The notes under the pieces are model-generated. The model saw nothing but the letters and a program-made list of their open reading frames with translations, had not been told where the DNA came from and did no database searches. The position numbers and the translations under genes were made by a program. A stretch of DNA of 64,000 bases from assembly GCA_038258425.1 (NCBI GenBank), contig JBBSPV010000018.1, positions 5,061 through 69,060 on the forward strand, given 5' to 3'. Shown here in pieces: positions 1 through 7,475 of the stretch; positions within the stretch are counted from its first letter, which is position 1, and the number at the start of each line of letters is the position of its first letter. The DNA is from DATLGB01 sp038258425. GTDB lineage: Bacteria > Actinomycetota > Thermoleophilia > Solirubrobacterales > Solirubrobacteraceae.

Positions 1-765
1 CACGACGCGCGACGGGCTGAACCAGTCGAACGACTGCAGCGGGCCGGCGTGCAGCGCCTCCCAACCCCCGCGCAGGTTGCCCATGAGCGCGAGCAGCACG
101 ACCGCGGCCGCCCCGGCGAGCAGCGGTCGCCGGACGGGCAGGCCCTGGCGGCGGCCGGTCTCGGCGAGCGCCGCGGCCACCGCGAAGGCCGCGGTGACCA
201 CGAGCGCGAAGGTCGCGGCGAGCGCGAGGTTGTACCCCTGGCTCGGCTCGACGCCGGTCAGCCGGATGAGCAGCCCCGCCATGAGGTGCCCGAGGTAGTA
301 GTAGTTGAGCTGGTCCCCGGCGAGCCACGGGTCGTGCGGGGGGAAGTGGTCGGCGACGATCGTGGCGTTCGTGAGCGCCATGTCCATCGGCTTCTCCGTG
401 CCCCAGACGTCCGGGCTGAAGCTCACGAGCAGCGCGGCGGCGAGGACGGCGCCCGCGAAGAGGAGCTCCGTGGCGAGCGTCAGGCGGCGGCGGAACGGGT
501 CCGGCGCCGGCGCCCGCGGGCCGCGCCGGCGCGCGGCCGCAGCGCCGGCGGCCAGGACGAGCACGCCGCCGCCGAGCAGCACCGGGCCGTTGGGGATGCC
601 GAGGCTGCCCGCCAGCCACACCCCCCAGCCGAGCAACAGCAGGGCCAGCACCCGGCCGAGGCCGGCGCCGGCGCCCGGGAGTCGGCTCAGGGCCCGCGCG
701 GCCAGCGGCGAGCCGAGCAGGCCGAGGACCTCGAGCACGAGCAACAAGCGCACGGTCTGCGACAC
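1..765 (-). CDS. DUF2298 / 'YYY' family integral membrane protein, N-terminal part (runs off the left edge)
   Basis: The gene is read on the minus strand from a GTG at 765, with an in-frame TAG 12 bases further upstream, so the start is well bounded. The 255 codons present encode several hydrophobic segments: residues about 4-16, 35-50, 58-75, 97-115, and more near the truncated end. The diagnostic part is a segment reading FSPDVWGTEKPMD followed about 25 residues later by LNYYYLGH, the conserved acidic loop and triple tyrosine that give the chlorobacterial/archaeal YYY membrane family its name. Members are large multi-pass proteins, often near glycosyltransferases; their biochemical role is not known to me. 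The C-terminal part lies outside the window. Family assignment is strong; function is open. Confidence 0.85.
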   Translation of the reverse strand, partial: MSQTVRLLLVLEVLGLLGSPLAARALSRLPGAGAGLGRVLALLLLGWGVWLAGSLGIPNGPVLLGGGVLVLAAGAAAARRRGPRAPAPDPFRRRLTLATELLFAGAVLAAALLVSFSPDVWGTEKPMDMALTNATIVADHFPPHDPWLAGDQLNYYYLGHLMAGLLIRLTGVEPSQGYNLALAATFALVVTAAFAVAAALAETGRRQGLPVRRPLLAGAAAVVLLALMGNLRGGWEALHAGPLQSFDWFSPSRVV

Positions 766-807
766 GCCGGGCCGAGCCTACCCGCGCCACCTGGGAGACT
801 CCGGCGG

Positions 808-1884
808 ATGCGCAGCTACGACCGGCTGGCCTCCCTCCCCGTCCGGATCGACGGCTACGAGCTCGAGGCCCTCGTCCGCCCCTCCCCGTTCTTCACGCGC
901 CGCACGACCGTCTTCCACCTCCGCGGCGCCGGGCACACCGGCGTGGGCGAGGACGTCACCTACGACCCCGACGATCAGGACCGCCAGCAGGCAGCCGGGC
1001 CGGTGCTGCCGCTGCGCGGGGACTGGACGCTCGACTCCCTCTCGGCCCACCTGGACGGCCTCGATCTCTTCGGCGGCGCGCCGCCGTCCATGGCGCCCGA
1101 CCTCGACTACCGCCGCTGGGCGCTCGAGTCGGCCGCGCTGGACCTCGCCCTGCGCCAGGCCGGCGAGCCGCTGCACGCGGCGCTCGAGCGTGAGCCGCGA
1201 CCGCTGACCTTCGGCGTCTCGCTGCGCCTGGGCGACCCCCCCAGCGCGGCCGCCGTCGTGGATCGGATCGCCGCCTACGGGCCCTCCGTGCGCTTCAAGC
1301 TCGACTACGCGCCCGAGTGGAGCCCGGAGCTCATCGGCCAGCTCGCCGCCACCGGCGCGACGGACGTCGTCGACTTCAAGGGCGCCTACAAGGGCACGCC
1401 GGTCGACGTGGTGACCGACGCCGACGTCTACCGGGCCTGCGCCGAGGCGTTCCCCGCCGCCTGGCTCGAGGACCCCGACCTCACCGACGCCGGCGCGGCG
1501 GCCGTCCTGCAGCCGCACCTGGACCGGGTGACCTGGGACGCGCCGATCCACTCCGTGCAGGACGTGACCCGCCTCGACCACCTGCCCCGCGGCGGCAACT
1601 GCAAGCCGTCGCGCTTCGGGTCGCTGGCGCGCCTGTTCGACTTCTACGACTTCGCCGCCGAGCACGACATGACGCTCTACGGCGGCGGCCAGTCCGAGCT
1701 CGGGCCGGGCCGCGGGCAGATCCAGCTGCTCGCCGCGATCTTCCACCCCGACGGCCCCAACGACGTGGCGCCGGCCGGCTGGGACCAGGACCCGTTCCCG
1801 CCCAGCGGCCTGCCCACGAGCCCGCTCGACCCCGCCCCGGACACGCTCGGGTTCCGCCGCGCCGGGCCGCCCGCCGCCGCGTAG
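808..1884 (+). CDS. Enolase-superfamily enzyme (mandelate racemase / muconate-lactonizing type)
   Basis: A 358-residue protein starting at ATG 808, preceded by GGGAG about 10 bases upstream. The fold is indicated by the ordered motifs of the superfamily barrel: RFKLDY (candidate catalytic Lys), DVVDFKG and AWLEDPD (metal-ligand acids), TWDAPIHS (third acid), and GNCKPSRFGS (candidate second Lys). These enzymes abstract a proton alpha to a carboxylate to epimerise, cycloisomerise or dehydrate acids. The substrate cannot be read from sequence; o-succinylbenzoate synthase, dipeptide epimerase and sugar-acid dehydratase are all possible. No menaquinone genes lie beside it. The open frame continues upstream almost to the window edge, but that part is antisense to the YYY gene and is not coding. 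Downstream genes follow in the same direction. Confidence 0.75.
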   Translation: MRSYDRLASLPVRIDGYELEALVRPSPFFTRRTTVFHLRGAGHTGVGEDVTYDPDDQDRQQAAGPVLPLRGDWTLDSLSAHLDGLDLFGGAPPSMAPDLDYRRWALESAALDLALRQAGEPLHAALEREPRPLTFGVSLRLGDPPSAAAVVDRIAAYGPSVRFKLDYAPEWSPELIGQLAATGATDVVDFKGAYKGTPVDVVTDADVYRACAEAFPAAWLEDPDLTDAGAAAVLQPHLDRVTWDAPIHSVQDVTRLDHLPRGGNCKPSRFGSLARLFDFYDFAAEHDMTLYGGGQSELGPGRGQIQLLAAIFHPDGPNDVAPAGWDQDPFPPSGLPTSPLDPAPDTLGFRRAGPPAAA

Positions 1885-1894
1885 ACTGCCGCCC

Positions 1895-2509
1895 GTGCCG
1901 CCCAAGCAGCGTCCCGTCCGCATCGAGAACAAGTCGGCGCTGGCCGCGATGCAGCGGCTGGAGACCCGCTCCGACGAGGAGCTGCTGGCCGAGACGCGGC
2001 ACCGCTCGGCCGCTCAGGCCATCCTCGGCGCCCGCGCCGCCGAGCGCTACGACGCGACGACCGCGCGCGAGCACTTCCGTGCCTCGATCGCCGCCGCCCG
2101 GCCGCAGGAGCGCCTGCAGCTGCGGCGCATGGCCGAGGCCTCGCTGGCGCTCGCAGAGCGCCGCGCGGGCGACCTCAAGGTCGCGACGGAGCGCCTCGGC
2201 CAGACGCCGCCGTCCAACCGCCAGCTGCTCGCCCTGCGGGCCATGGGCGTCGTCGCGCCGGGCGGCAGCGCGCCCATGTGGCGCCGCGTGGCCGGCGTGC
2301 TGCTCCTGATCCTCATCGTCATCGCGCTGCTCGCCCTCGGCTGGGCCCTCGTCAAGCTCGTGGCCCTGCCGCTCGGCGGCGTGGACTCCGCGATCGCGAT
2401 CTTCTACGGCTTCGTGCTCGTCGTGATCGTGCTCGGCGCCCTCGCCTTCCGCGGGCGCCGCAAGCAGAAGCAGGCTCGCGTCAAGGCAGCGGAGCAGCGC
2501 CGAGCCTGA
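1895..2509 (+). CDS. Hypothetical protein with two C-terminal membrane segments
   Basis: GTG start at 1895, 10 bases after the preceding stop; 204 residues. The first 125 residues are soluble and alpha-helical in character (alternating Ala/Arg/Glu, including an AEASLALAERRAGDLK stretch that looks TPR-like). Two strongly hydrophobic helices follow, about residues 128-152 and 163-185, and the protein ends in a short basic tail. I do not recognise a named family. Its stop overlaps the start of the acyl-CoA synthetase (TGATG), so the two are probably co-translated. It could be a membrane-anchored scaffold; no function is claimed. Confidence 0.7.
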   Translation: MPPKQRPVRIENKSALAAMQRLETRSDEELLAETRHRSAAQAILGARAAERYDATTAREHFRASIAAARPQERLQLRRMAEASLALAERRAGDLKVATERLGQTPPSNRQLLALRAMGVVAPGGSAPMWRRVAGVLLLILIVIALLALGWALVKLVALPLGGVDSAIAIFYGFVLVVIVLGALAFRGRRKQKQARVKAAEQRRA

Positions 2510-4143
2510 TGGGCGACTCGTACGAGAGCGGTCCCTCCGCGGCCCCGCTGCTCGGCGAGACCATCGGCGCCAACCTCGAGCGCACGGTCGCGGCCCATCC
2601 CGACCGTGAGGCGCTCGTCGTCGTTCACCAGGACGTGCGGCTGACCTACGCGCAGTTCGACGCCGAGGTCGATCGTGTCGCCCGCGCCCTGATGGCGGCC
2701 GGGCTGCAGGTCGGCGATCGGATGGGCGTCTGGGCACCCAACCGCGTCGAGTGGGTGCTCGTGCAGTACGCGTCGGCCAAGGCCGGAGTGATCCTCGTCA
2801 ACGTCAATCCGGCCTACCGCGCCTCCGAGCTCGGCTACGTGCTGCAGCAGTCGGGCTGCCGGATGCTCGTCGCCGCGCGCGAGTTCAAGGGCGCGGACTA
2901 CGTGGCGATGGTCGACGAGGTGCGCGCGGACTGCCCGGGGCTGGAGCGCACGGTGTTCCTCGACGGCGCCGGGTGGGACGAGCTGCTCGACGGGGCCGCC
3001 GAGGTCACCGGGGAGGCCCTGCGCGAGCGCGCCGGCGCGCTGCAGTTCGACGACCCGATCAACCTCCAGTACACCAGCGGCACCACGGGCTTTCCCAAGG
3101 GCGCGACGCTGTCGCACCACAACATCCTCAACAACGGCTACTTCGTCGGCGAGGGCTGCCGCTACACGCACGAGGACCGGGTCTGCATCCCCGTGCCCTT
3201 CTACCACTGCTTCGGGATGGTCATGGGCAACCTCGGCTGCACCACGCACGGCGCCTGCATGGTCGTGCCCGCGGACGCCTTCGACCCGGCCGCCACCCTG
3301 CGAGCGGTGCAGGACGAGCGCTGCACGTCGCTGTACGGCGTGCCGACGATGTTCCTCGCCGAGCTGAACGAACTCGACCACCGGCCGTACGAGCTCGGCA
3401 GCCTGCGTACCGGGATCATGGCCGGCTCCCCCTGCCCGGTCGAGGTCATGCGCAAGGTCGTCGACAGCATGCACATGCCGGAGGTGACCATCTGCTACGG
3501 GATGACGGAGACCTCGCCGGTGTCCACGCAGACGGGGGCCGACGACGAGCTCGAGCGCCGCGTGGCGACCGTCGGGCGCGTCCACCCGCACGTCGAGGTC
3601 AAGGTCGTCGATCCCGAGACCGGGCACGTGGTGCCGCGCGGGGAGCCGGGCGAGCTCTGCACTCGCGCCTACTCCGTCATGCTCGGCTACTGGGAGGAAC
3701 CGGACAAGACCGCGGAGGCCATCGACGGCGCCGGCTGGATGCACACGGGCGATCTCGCCGCCATGGACGAGGAGGGGTACCTCAAGATCGTCGGCCGCTC
3801 CAAGGACCTCGTCATCCGCGGTGGGGAGAACGTCTATCCGCGGGAGGTCGAGGAGTTCCTCTACGGGCACCCGGAGGTCGCCGACGTGCAGGTCGTCGGC
3901 GTGCCGGACGAGCGCTACGGGGAGGAGCTCGCGGCCTTCGTCGTCGCCCGCGAGGGCGCCGAGCCCGATCCTGAGGCGCTGCGCGAGCACTGCCGCGGCC
4001 GGATCGCGCACTACAAGGTCCCGCGCTACGTCCTGCTCGTCGAGGACCTGCCCATGACGGTCACCGGCAAGGTCCAGAAGTTCAAGCTCCGCGAGCAGGC
4101 GATCGCCGAGCTCGGGCTCGCCGCGCAGGCGGAGACGGCATGA
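2509..4143 (+). CDS. Acyl-CoA synthetase (AMP-binding, FadD-like)
   Basis: A 544-residue ANL-superfamily enzyme that activates a carboxylic acid with ATP to an acyl-adenylate and then an acyl-CoA. Visible signatures are the P-loop-like YTSGTTGFPKGA (about residues 190-201), the adenine-binding YGMTET, the hinge TGDLAAMDEEGYLKIVGRSKD, and the C-terminal catalytic lysine motif TVTGKVQKFK. The length fits medium/long-chain fatty-acyl-CoA or short-chain acyl-CoA synthetases; chain-length preference is not deducible. The ATG at 2509 overlaps the stop of the upstream gene by one base, and the next gene (GST-like) starts inside its stop, giving a tight three-gene unit. The enzyme is cytosolic and has no signal peptide. 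Confidence 0.92.
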   Translation: MGDSYESGPSAAPLLGETIGANLERTVAAHPDREALVVVHQDVRLTYAQFDAEVDRVARALMAAGLQVGDRMGVWAPNRVEWVLVQYASAKAGVILVNVNPAYRASELGYVLQQSGCRMLVAAREFKGADYVAMVDEVRADCPGLERTVFLDGAGWDELLDGAAEVTGEALRERAGALQFDDPINLQYTSGTTGFPKGATLSHHNILNNGYFVGEGCRYTHEDRVCIPVPFYHCFGMVMGNLGCTTHGACMVVPADAFDPAATLRAVQDERCTSLYGVPTMFLAELNELDHRPYELGSLRTGIMAGSPCPVEVMRKVVDSMHMPEVTICYGMTETSPVSTQTGADDELERRVATVGRVHPHVEVKVVDPETGHVVPRGEPGELCTRAYSVMLGYWEEPDKTAEAIDGAGWMHTGDLAAMDEEGYLKIVGRSKDLVIRGGENVYPREVEEFLYGHPEVADVQVVGVPDERYGEELAAFVVAREGAEPDPEALREHCRGRIAHYKVPRYVLLVEDLPMTVTGKVQKFKLREQAIAELGLAAQAETA

Positions 4144-4874
4144 CCGTCCTGCACGCGCTGCCGCCGTCGCACCCGTGCCTGACGGCCGAGGCGGCGCTGC
4201 GCCTCAAGGGCCTCCCCTTCGAGCGCGTCGACCTCGCGCCGGGCCGGCACAACGACGAGATGGAGCGCCTGTACGGCGATGGGGCGCGCACCGTGCCCGG
4301 CCTCACGTTCGACGACGGCGAGGCCGTCCACGGCTCGACGGCGATCCTCGCCGCGCTCGAGGACCGCGTCCCGGAGCCCGCGCTCTACCCGGAGCCGATC
4401 GCCGGCGCCGTGCGGGAGGCCGAGCTCTGGGGTGCCGGCGACCTGCAGGACCTCGGCCGCCGGCTGCCCTGGGCGGCCCTGCACTTCCGGCCCGAGGCGA
4501 TGGGCACGCTCGGCGGTGCCGGTCCGCTGGACGGTCCCGGCACGGACTTCGCCATCCGCTACACGCGCGCCTCCTGGAAGTACCACGGGATCACCGCCGA
4601 GCGGCTCGCGGCCGACCTCGCCGGGCTGCCCGCCCTGCTCGACCGGGCCGACGCGTACGTCGCCGACGGCGTCATGGGCGGCGCCGCGCCGACGGCCGCC
4701 GACCTCCAGATCGGCGCCACCCTGCGCGTCCTGCACGTCGTCGGGGACCTGCGACCGCTGCTGGAGGGCCGCCCGTCGACGGCCGTGGCGCTGCGGCGGT
4801 TCCCCGACTACCCGGGCGCGATCCCGGCGGGGGCGTATCCGGCGGGGTGGGTTCCGGGCACGAGCGCGGGTTAG
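4140..4874 (+). CDS. Glutathione S-transferase N-terminal-domain-like protein
   Basis: A 244-residue protein whose ATG at 4140 overlaps the upstream TGA by 4 bases. Residues 1-80 resemble a thioredoxin-fold GST N-terminal domain: HPCLTAEAALRLKGLPFERVDL, then TVPGLTFDDGEAVHGSTAI, matching the cis-Pro and the Glu/Ser glutathione gamma-glutamyl binding motif. Residues 90-235 are helical as in the GST C-terminal domain, including ADLQIGATLRVL. Actinobacteria usually lack glutathione, so the natural thiol may differ, or the protein may be a ligandin or isomerase. The proximity to an acyl-CoA synthetase suggests detoxification or catabolism of an aromatic or fatty substrate; this is inference only. 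Confidence 0.75.
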   Translation: MTVLHALPPSHPCLTAEAALRLKGLPFERVDLAPGRHNDEMERLYGDGARTVPGLTFDDGEAVHGSTAILAALEDRVPEPALYPEPIAGAVREAELWGAGDLQDLGRRLPWAALHFRPEAMGTLGGAGPLDGPGTDFAIRYTRASWKYHGITAERLAADLAGLPALLDRADAYVADGVMGGAAPTAADLQIGATLRVLHVVGDLRPLLEGRPSTAVALRRFPDYPGAIPAGAYPAGWVPGTSAG

Positions 4875-4884
4875 GGTCCGGCGG

Positions 4885-5604
4885 GTGGAGGTCCGCGAGC
4901 TCTGGCGCTACCCGGTGAAGTCCCTCCAGGGCGAGCGGGTCGCGTCCGCGGCGGTGACGCCGGAGGGCCTGGAGGGCGACCGGCGCTTCGCGCTCTACGA
5001 CCTCGAGACCGGGCTCGGGCTGACGGCCCGGCGCGTGCCGGAGCTGCTGTTCGCGTCCGCGCGCTGGCACGGGAACGGTGAAATCGAGATCACGCTGCCC
5101 GACGGCAGCCCGGCGCCGCACGACGACGCCCTGTCCGCGTGGCTCGGGCGGCGGGTGGCGCTGCGCTCCACCGACGCCCGCGTCGCGCACCGCTACGAGG
5201 ACGTCGTGGACTACGAGCACGAGTCCACGAGCGAGTGGGAGGCGTTCGAGGGGCCGCCCGGGGCCTTCCACGACTCGAGCCGCGCCCGGGTCTCGCTCGT
5301 GTCCGAGACGACCGTCGGGGCCTGGGACCCGCGCCGGTTCCGCGCCAACGTCCTGCTCGACGGGGACGGCGAGGACGGGCTCGTGGGCCGCCAGGTCCGC
5401 CTGGGTGAGGCGCTCCTGGACGTCGGGGTGCGCATCGAGCGCTGCGTGATGACCACCCGACCGCAGCCCGGCGGGCTCGACCGGGACCTGCAGGTCCTGC
5501 GCACCATCGCCCGCGACCGCGACGCCTGCCTCGCGGTGGGCGCGCTCGTGGCCCGGACCGGCACGATCCACGTCGGCGACCGGCTCTCGGAGCCGGGGGC
5601 CTAG
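4885..5604 (+). CDS. MOSC domain protein (molybdenum cofactor sulfurase C-terminal type)
   Basis: GTG start at 4885; 239 residues. The N-terminal beta-barrel begins ELWRYPVKSLQGER, the classic MOSC N-terminal signature, followed by GLEGDRRFALYD. The core includes FRANVLLDG and ERCVMTTRPQ, the latter carrying the conserved cysteine thought to receive sulfur in MOSC proteins, then LRTIARDRDACLAVGA. MOSC proteins transfer sulfur to, or bind, the molybdenum cofactor (for example YcbX/YiiM and mARC relatives). No molybdoenzyme is seen nearby. The gene ends in a TAG that shares the palindrome CTAG with the oppositely oriented GntR gene. Confidence 0.87.
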   Translation: MEVRELWRYPVKSLQGERVASAAVTPEGLEGDRRFALYDLETGLGLTARRVPELLFASARWHGNGEIEITLPDGSPAPHDDALSAWLGRRVALRSTDARVAHRYEDVVDYEHESTSEWEAFEGPPGAFHDSSRARVSLVSETTVGAWDPRRFRANVLLDGDGEDGLVGRQVRLGEALLDVGVRIERCVMTTRPQPGGLDRDLQVLRTIARDRDACLAVGALVARTGTIHVGDRLSEPGA

Positions 5605-6272
5605 CCGCCGCCGGTCGAGTCGGCGCTCGCGGGAGACTCGGCCCCCAGCCCGTAGCGCCGCAGGTGCACCCGCAGCTCAGCTCCGGCTTCGTCCGCATCG
5701 CCCCGCTCGCAGGCGGCGAGGATCGGGGCGTGGGTCTCGGCCAGGACCCCGAGGTCGAGGTCGAGCCGGCTGGCCGTGACGAACACGTGTCGGGCGGCCC
5801 CGACGACCGCCCAGGCGTCGTTGAGGACCGGATTGCCCGCGGCGGCGACAAGGCTCGCGTGGAACCCCTCGTCGTTGACGGCGTACGCGTGACGATCGCC
5901 ACGGGTGGCGGCCAGCCGCATGGCCTCCAGGCGCGCTCGCAGCTCGCCCGGGTCCTCGACGAGCGCGGCGATGCCGAGCTGCACGGCGAGCACCTCCAGC
6001 GCCTCGCGCACGGGCACGACGGCGCGCAGCTCGTCGAGATCCAGGGTCCGCACACGGGTGCCCCGGTAGGGCTCGTAGACGATCAGGCGCAGGGACACCA
6101 GATCGCGCAGCGCCTCGCGCACCGGGCTCTGCGAGACGCCGAACTCCGAGGCGATCCGCATCTCGAGCAGGCGCTCCCCCGGCGCGTAGGTCCCATCCAT
6201 GATCCGCTCGGTCAGCGCCGTGCGGATGTGGTCTCGAAGCACCGTGCGTGGCGCGGCTCCCCGGCGGGTCAC
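5601..6272 (-). CDS. GntR-family transcriptional regulator with FCD ligand domain
   Basis: A 223-residue regulator read from a GTG at 6272; a longer open frame to 6353 exists but its extra residues are Arg/Ala-rich and not domain-like. The winged helix-turn-helix covers roughly residues 8-72 (LRDHIRTALTERIMDGTYAPGERL ... ASEFGVSQSPVREALRDL, where the last part is the recognition helix). An all-helical FCD domain follows, with Asp/His metal-ligand positions such as NDEGFHASLVAAAGN. FCD regulators usually sense small organic acids (FadR, UxuR, LldR types). The uronate-like genes about 1.2 kb to the right are a plausible target, but the sigma/MGMT genes lie between. It ends in the CTAG shared with the MOSC gene. 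Confidence 0.88.
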   Translation of the reverse strand: MTRRGAAPRTVLRDHIRTALTERIMDGTYAPGERLLEMRIASEFGVSQSPVREALRDLVSLRLIVYEPYRGTRVRTLDLDELRAVVPVREALEVLAVQLGIAALVEDPGELRARLEAMRLAATRGDRHAYAVNDEGFHASLVAAAGNPVLNDAWAVVGAARHVFVTASRLDLDLGVLAETHAPILAACERGDADEAGAELRVHLRRYGLGAESPASADSTGGG

Positions 6273-6358
6273 ACCGGCACCGTATGCGGTCCTCCGGATC
6301 GCCGCGCGCCCGGGCGTAGGGTGCTCACGCGCGGCGCCCGCCGCGCGTTGCACTCTCG

Positions 6359-6832
6359 ATGACCGTGGCCGCCCCCGATCTGCCCCCCTTCCACACGCTC
6401 GTCGACGCCCACGGCGACGAGCTGTTGGTGCACGCCAGGCGGCTGACCGACCCGGTGCGCGCCGAGGACGTCGTGCAGGAGACGTTGCTGCGCGCGCTGC
6501 GCGCCTACCCGCGGCTGCGCCACGGCGATCACCTGCGCGCCTGGCTGTACCGCATCGCGACGACCGTCGCGATGGACCACCACCGCCGCGGCCGCCGTGA
6601 GGTCCTCGCCGCCGACGCGGCGGAGCACGTCGCCGCCGAGCCGGACGTGGCCGACGACTTCGAGGCCGTGATCGCCGGGCTCACCGACACGGTCCAGGTG
6701 ACCCTGCGCCTGCGCTTCGTGGAGGACCTCGAGTACGAGGCGATCGCCGCGCGGCTCGGCTGCTCGGCCCCGGCCGCGCGCCGGCGTGTCTCGAGCGCCT
6801 TGCAGACCCTGCGTGAGAGGAGCGCCGCATGA
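6359..6832 (+). CDS. ECF-type RNA polymerase sigma factor
   Basis: A 157-residue two-domain sigma-70 relative. Region 2 spans about residues 10-78: it includes RAEDVVQETLLRALRAYPRL and the -10-recognition segment HLRAWLYRIATTVAMDHHRR. Region 4 is near the C terminus, with LRLRFVEDLEYEAIAARLGCSAPAARRRVSSALQTLRE, a helix-turn-helix for -35 recognition. No anti-sigma gene follows. Instead the stop codon overlaps the start of an alkylguanine-DNA methyltransferase gene, so the two are almost certainly co-translated. This suggests a role in the alkylation response, or use of the methyltransferase as the partner; both are inferences. The ATG at 6359 lies 86 bases from the divergent GntR gene. Confidence 0.9.
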   Translation: MTVAAPDLPPFHTLVDAHGDELLVHARRLTDPVRAEDVVQETLLRALRAYPRLRHGDHLRAWLYRIATTVAMDHHRRGRREVLAADAAEHVAAEPDVADDFEAVIAGLTDTVQVTLRLRFVEDLEYEAIAARLGCSAPAARRRVSSALQTLRERSAA

Positions 6833-7416
6833 CCCCCCTACCCGACCACCTGCTCGATGCCGTCGCCACGGAGGCGGTCCGCGAGGGCCTCGCGGACGCG
6901 CTGTTCACCGGCGTGACCACGTCGATCGGCCGCCTCACCGTCGCCACGGGCGCGCACGGCATCGTCCGCATCGGCTTTCAGGAGGAGCCGGAGGACGAGG
7001 TGCTGGCCGGCGTCGCGGCCGGCCTCGGCCCTCGCGTCCTGCGCGCGCCCCAGGAGCTGGCCGAGACGGGCGAGGCGCTGAGCGCCTGGCTCGAGGACGA
7101 CCACGGCGGCGAGCTCGAGCTGCCCTACGACCTCGCGCTCGTGCGCTCGCCCTTCCGGCGCCGGGTGCTCGAGGCCCTGCACGCCGGCGTCCACCGCGGC
7201 GAGACCATCCGCTACGGCGAGCTGGCGGCGCGGGCCGGCAACCCGAAGGCCGCCCGGGCCGCGGGCACCGCCTGCGCGACCAACCCGGTCCCGATCGTCG
7301 TGCCCTGCCACCGCGTGCTGCCCTCCACCGGCGGCGTCGGCAGCTACGGCGGCGGACCGCCGCGCAAGGTCGCCCTGCTCGAGCTCGAGGGCGCGCTTCC
7401 GCCGCGCCTGCGCTAG
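6829..7416 (+). CDS. ogt: Methylated-DNA--protein-cysteine methyltransferase
   Basis: A 195-residue suicide repair protein that transfers an O6-alkyl group from guanine to its own cysteine. The active-site motif VVPCHRVL places the acceptor at Cys160. Upstream is the DNA-binding ETIRYGELAARAGNPKAARAAGTACATNP helix-turn-helix with its arginine finger region, and downstream is GSYGGGPPRKVALLELEG. The first about 100 residues form a small N-terminal domain as in Ogt/MGMT. No zinc-binding Ada N-terminal domain is present. It starts 4 bases inside the ECF sigma factor gene. The coupling makes it likely that sigma factor and repair enzyme are made together, so alkylation damage may control the sigma factor through this protein. 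Confidence 0.93.
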   Translation: MTPLPDHLLDAVATEAVREGLADALFTGVTTSIGRLTVATGAHGIVRIGFQEEPEDEVLAGVAAGLGPRVLRAPQELAETGEALSAWLEDDHGGELELPYDLALVRSPFRRRVLEALHAGVHRGETIRYGELAARAGNPKAARAAGTACATNPVPIVVPCHRVLPSTGGVGSYGGGPPRKVALLELEGALPPRLR

Positions 7417-7475
7417 CGGATCGTTTGCCGGCGCTCGGGGTACAGGCGCAGGATGCGGCGCCTACCCCCGCGACG

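Noticed and set aside
49..807. Long N-terminal extension of the enolase-superfamily frame
   Set aside because: It overlaps the YYY membrane protein on the other strand, which has clear family motifs; the extension has none.
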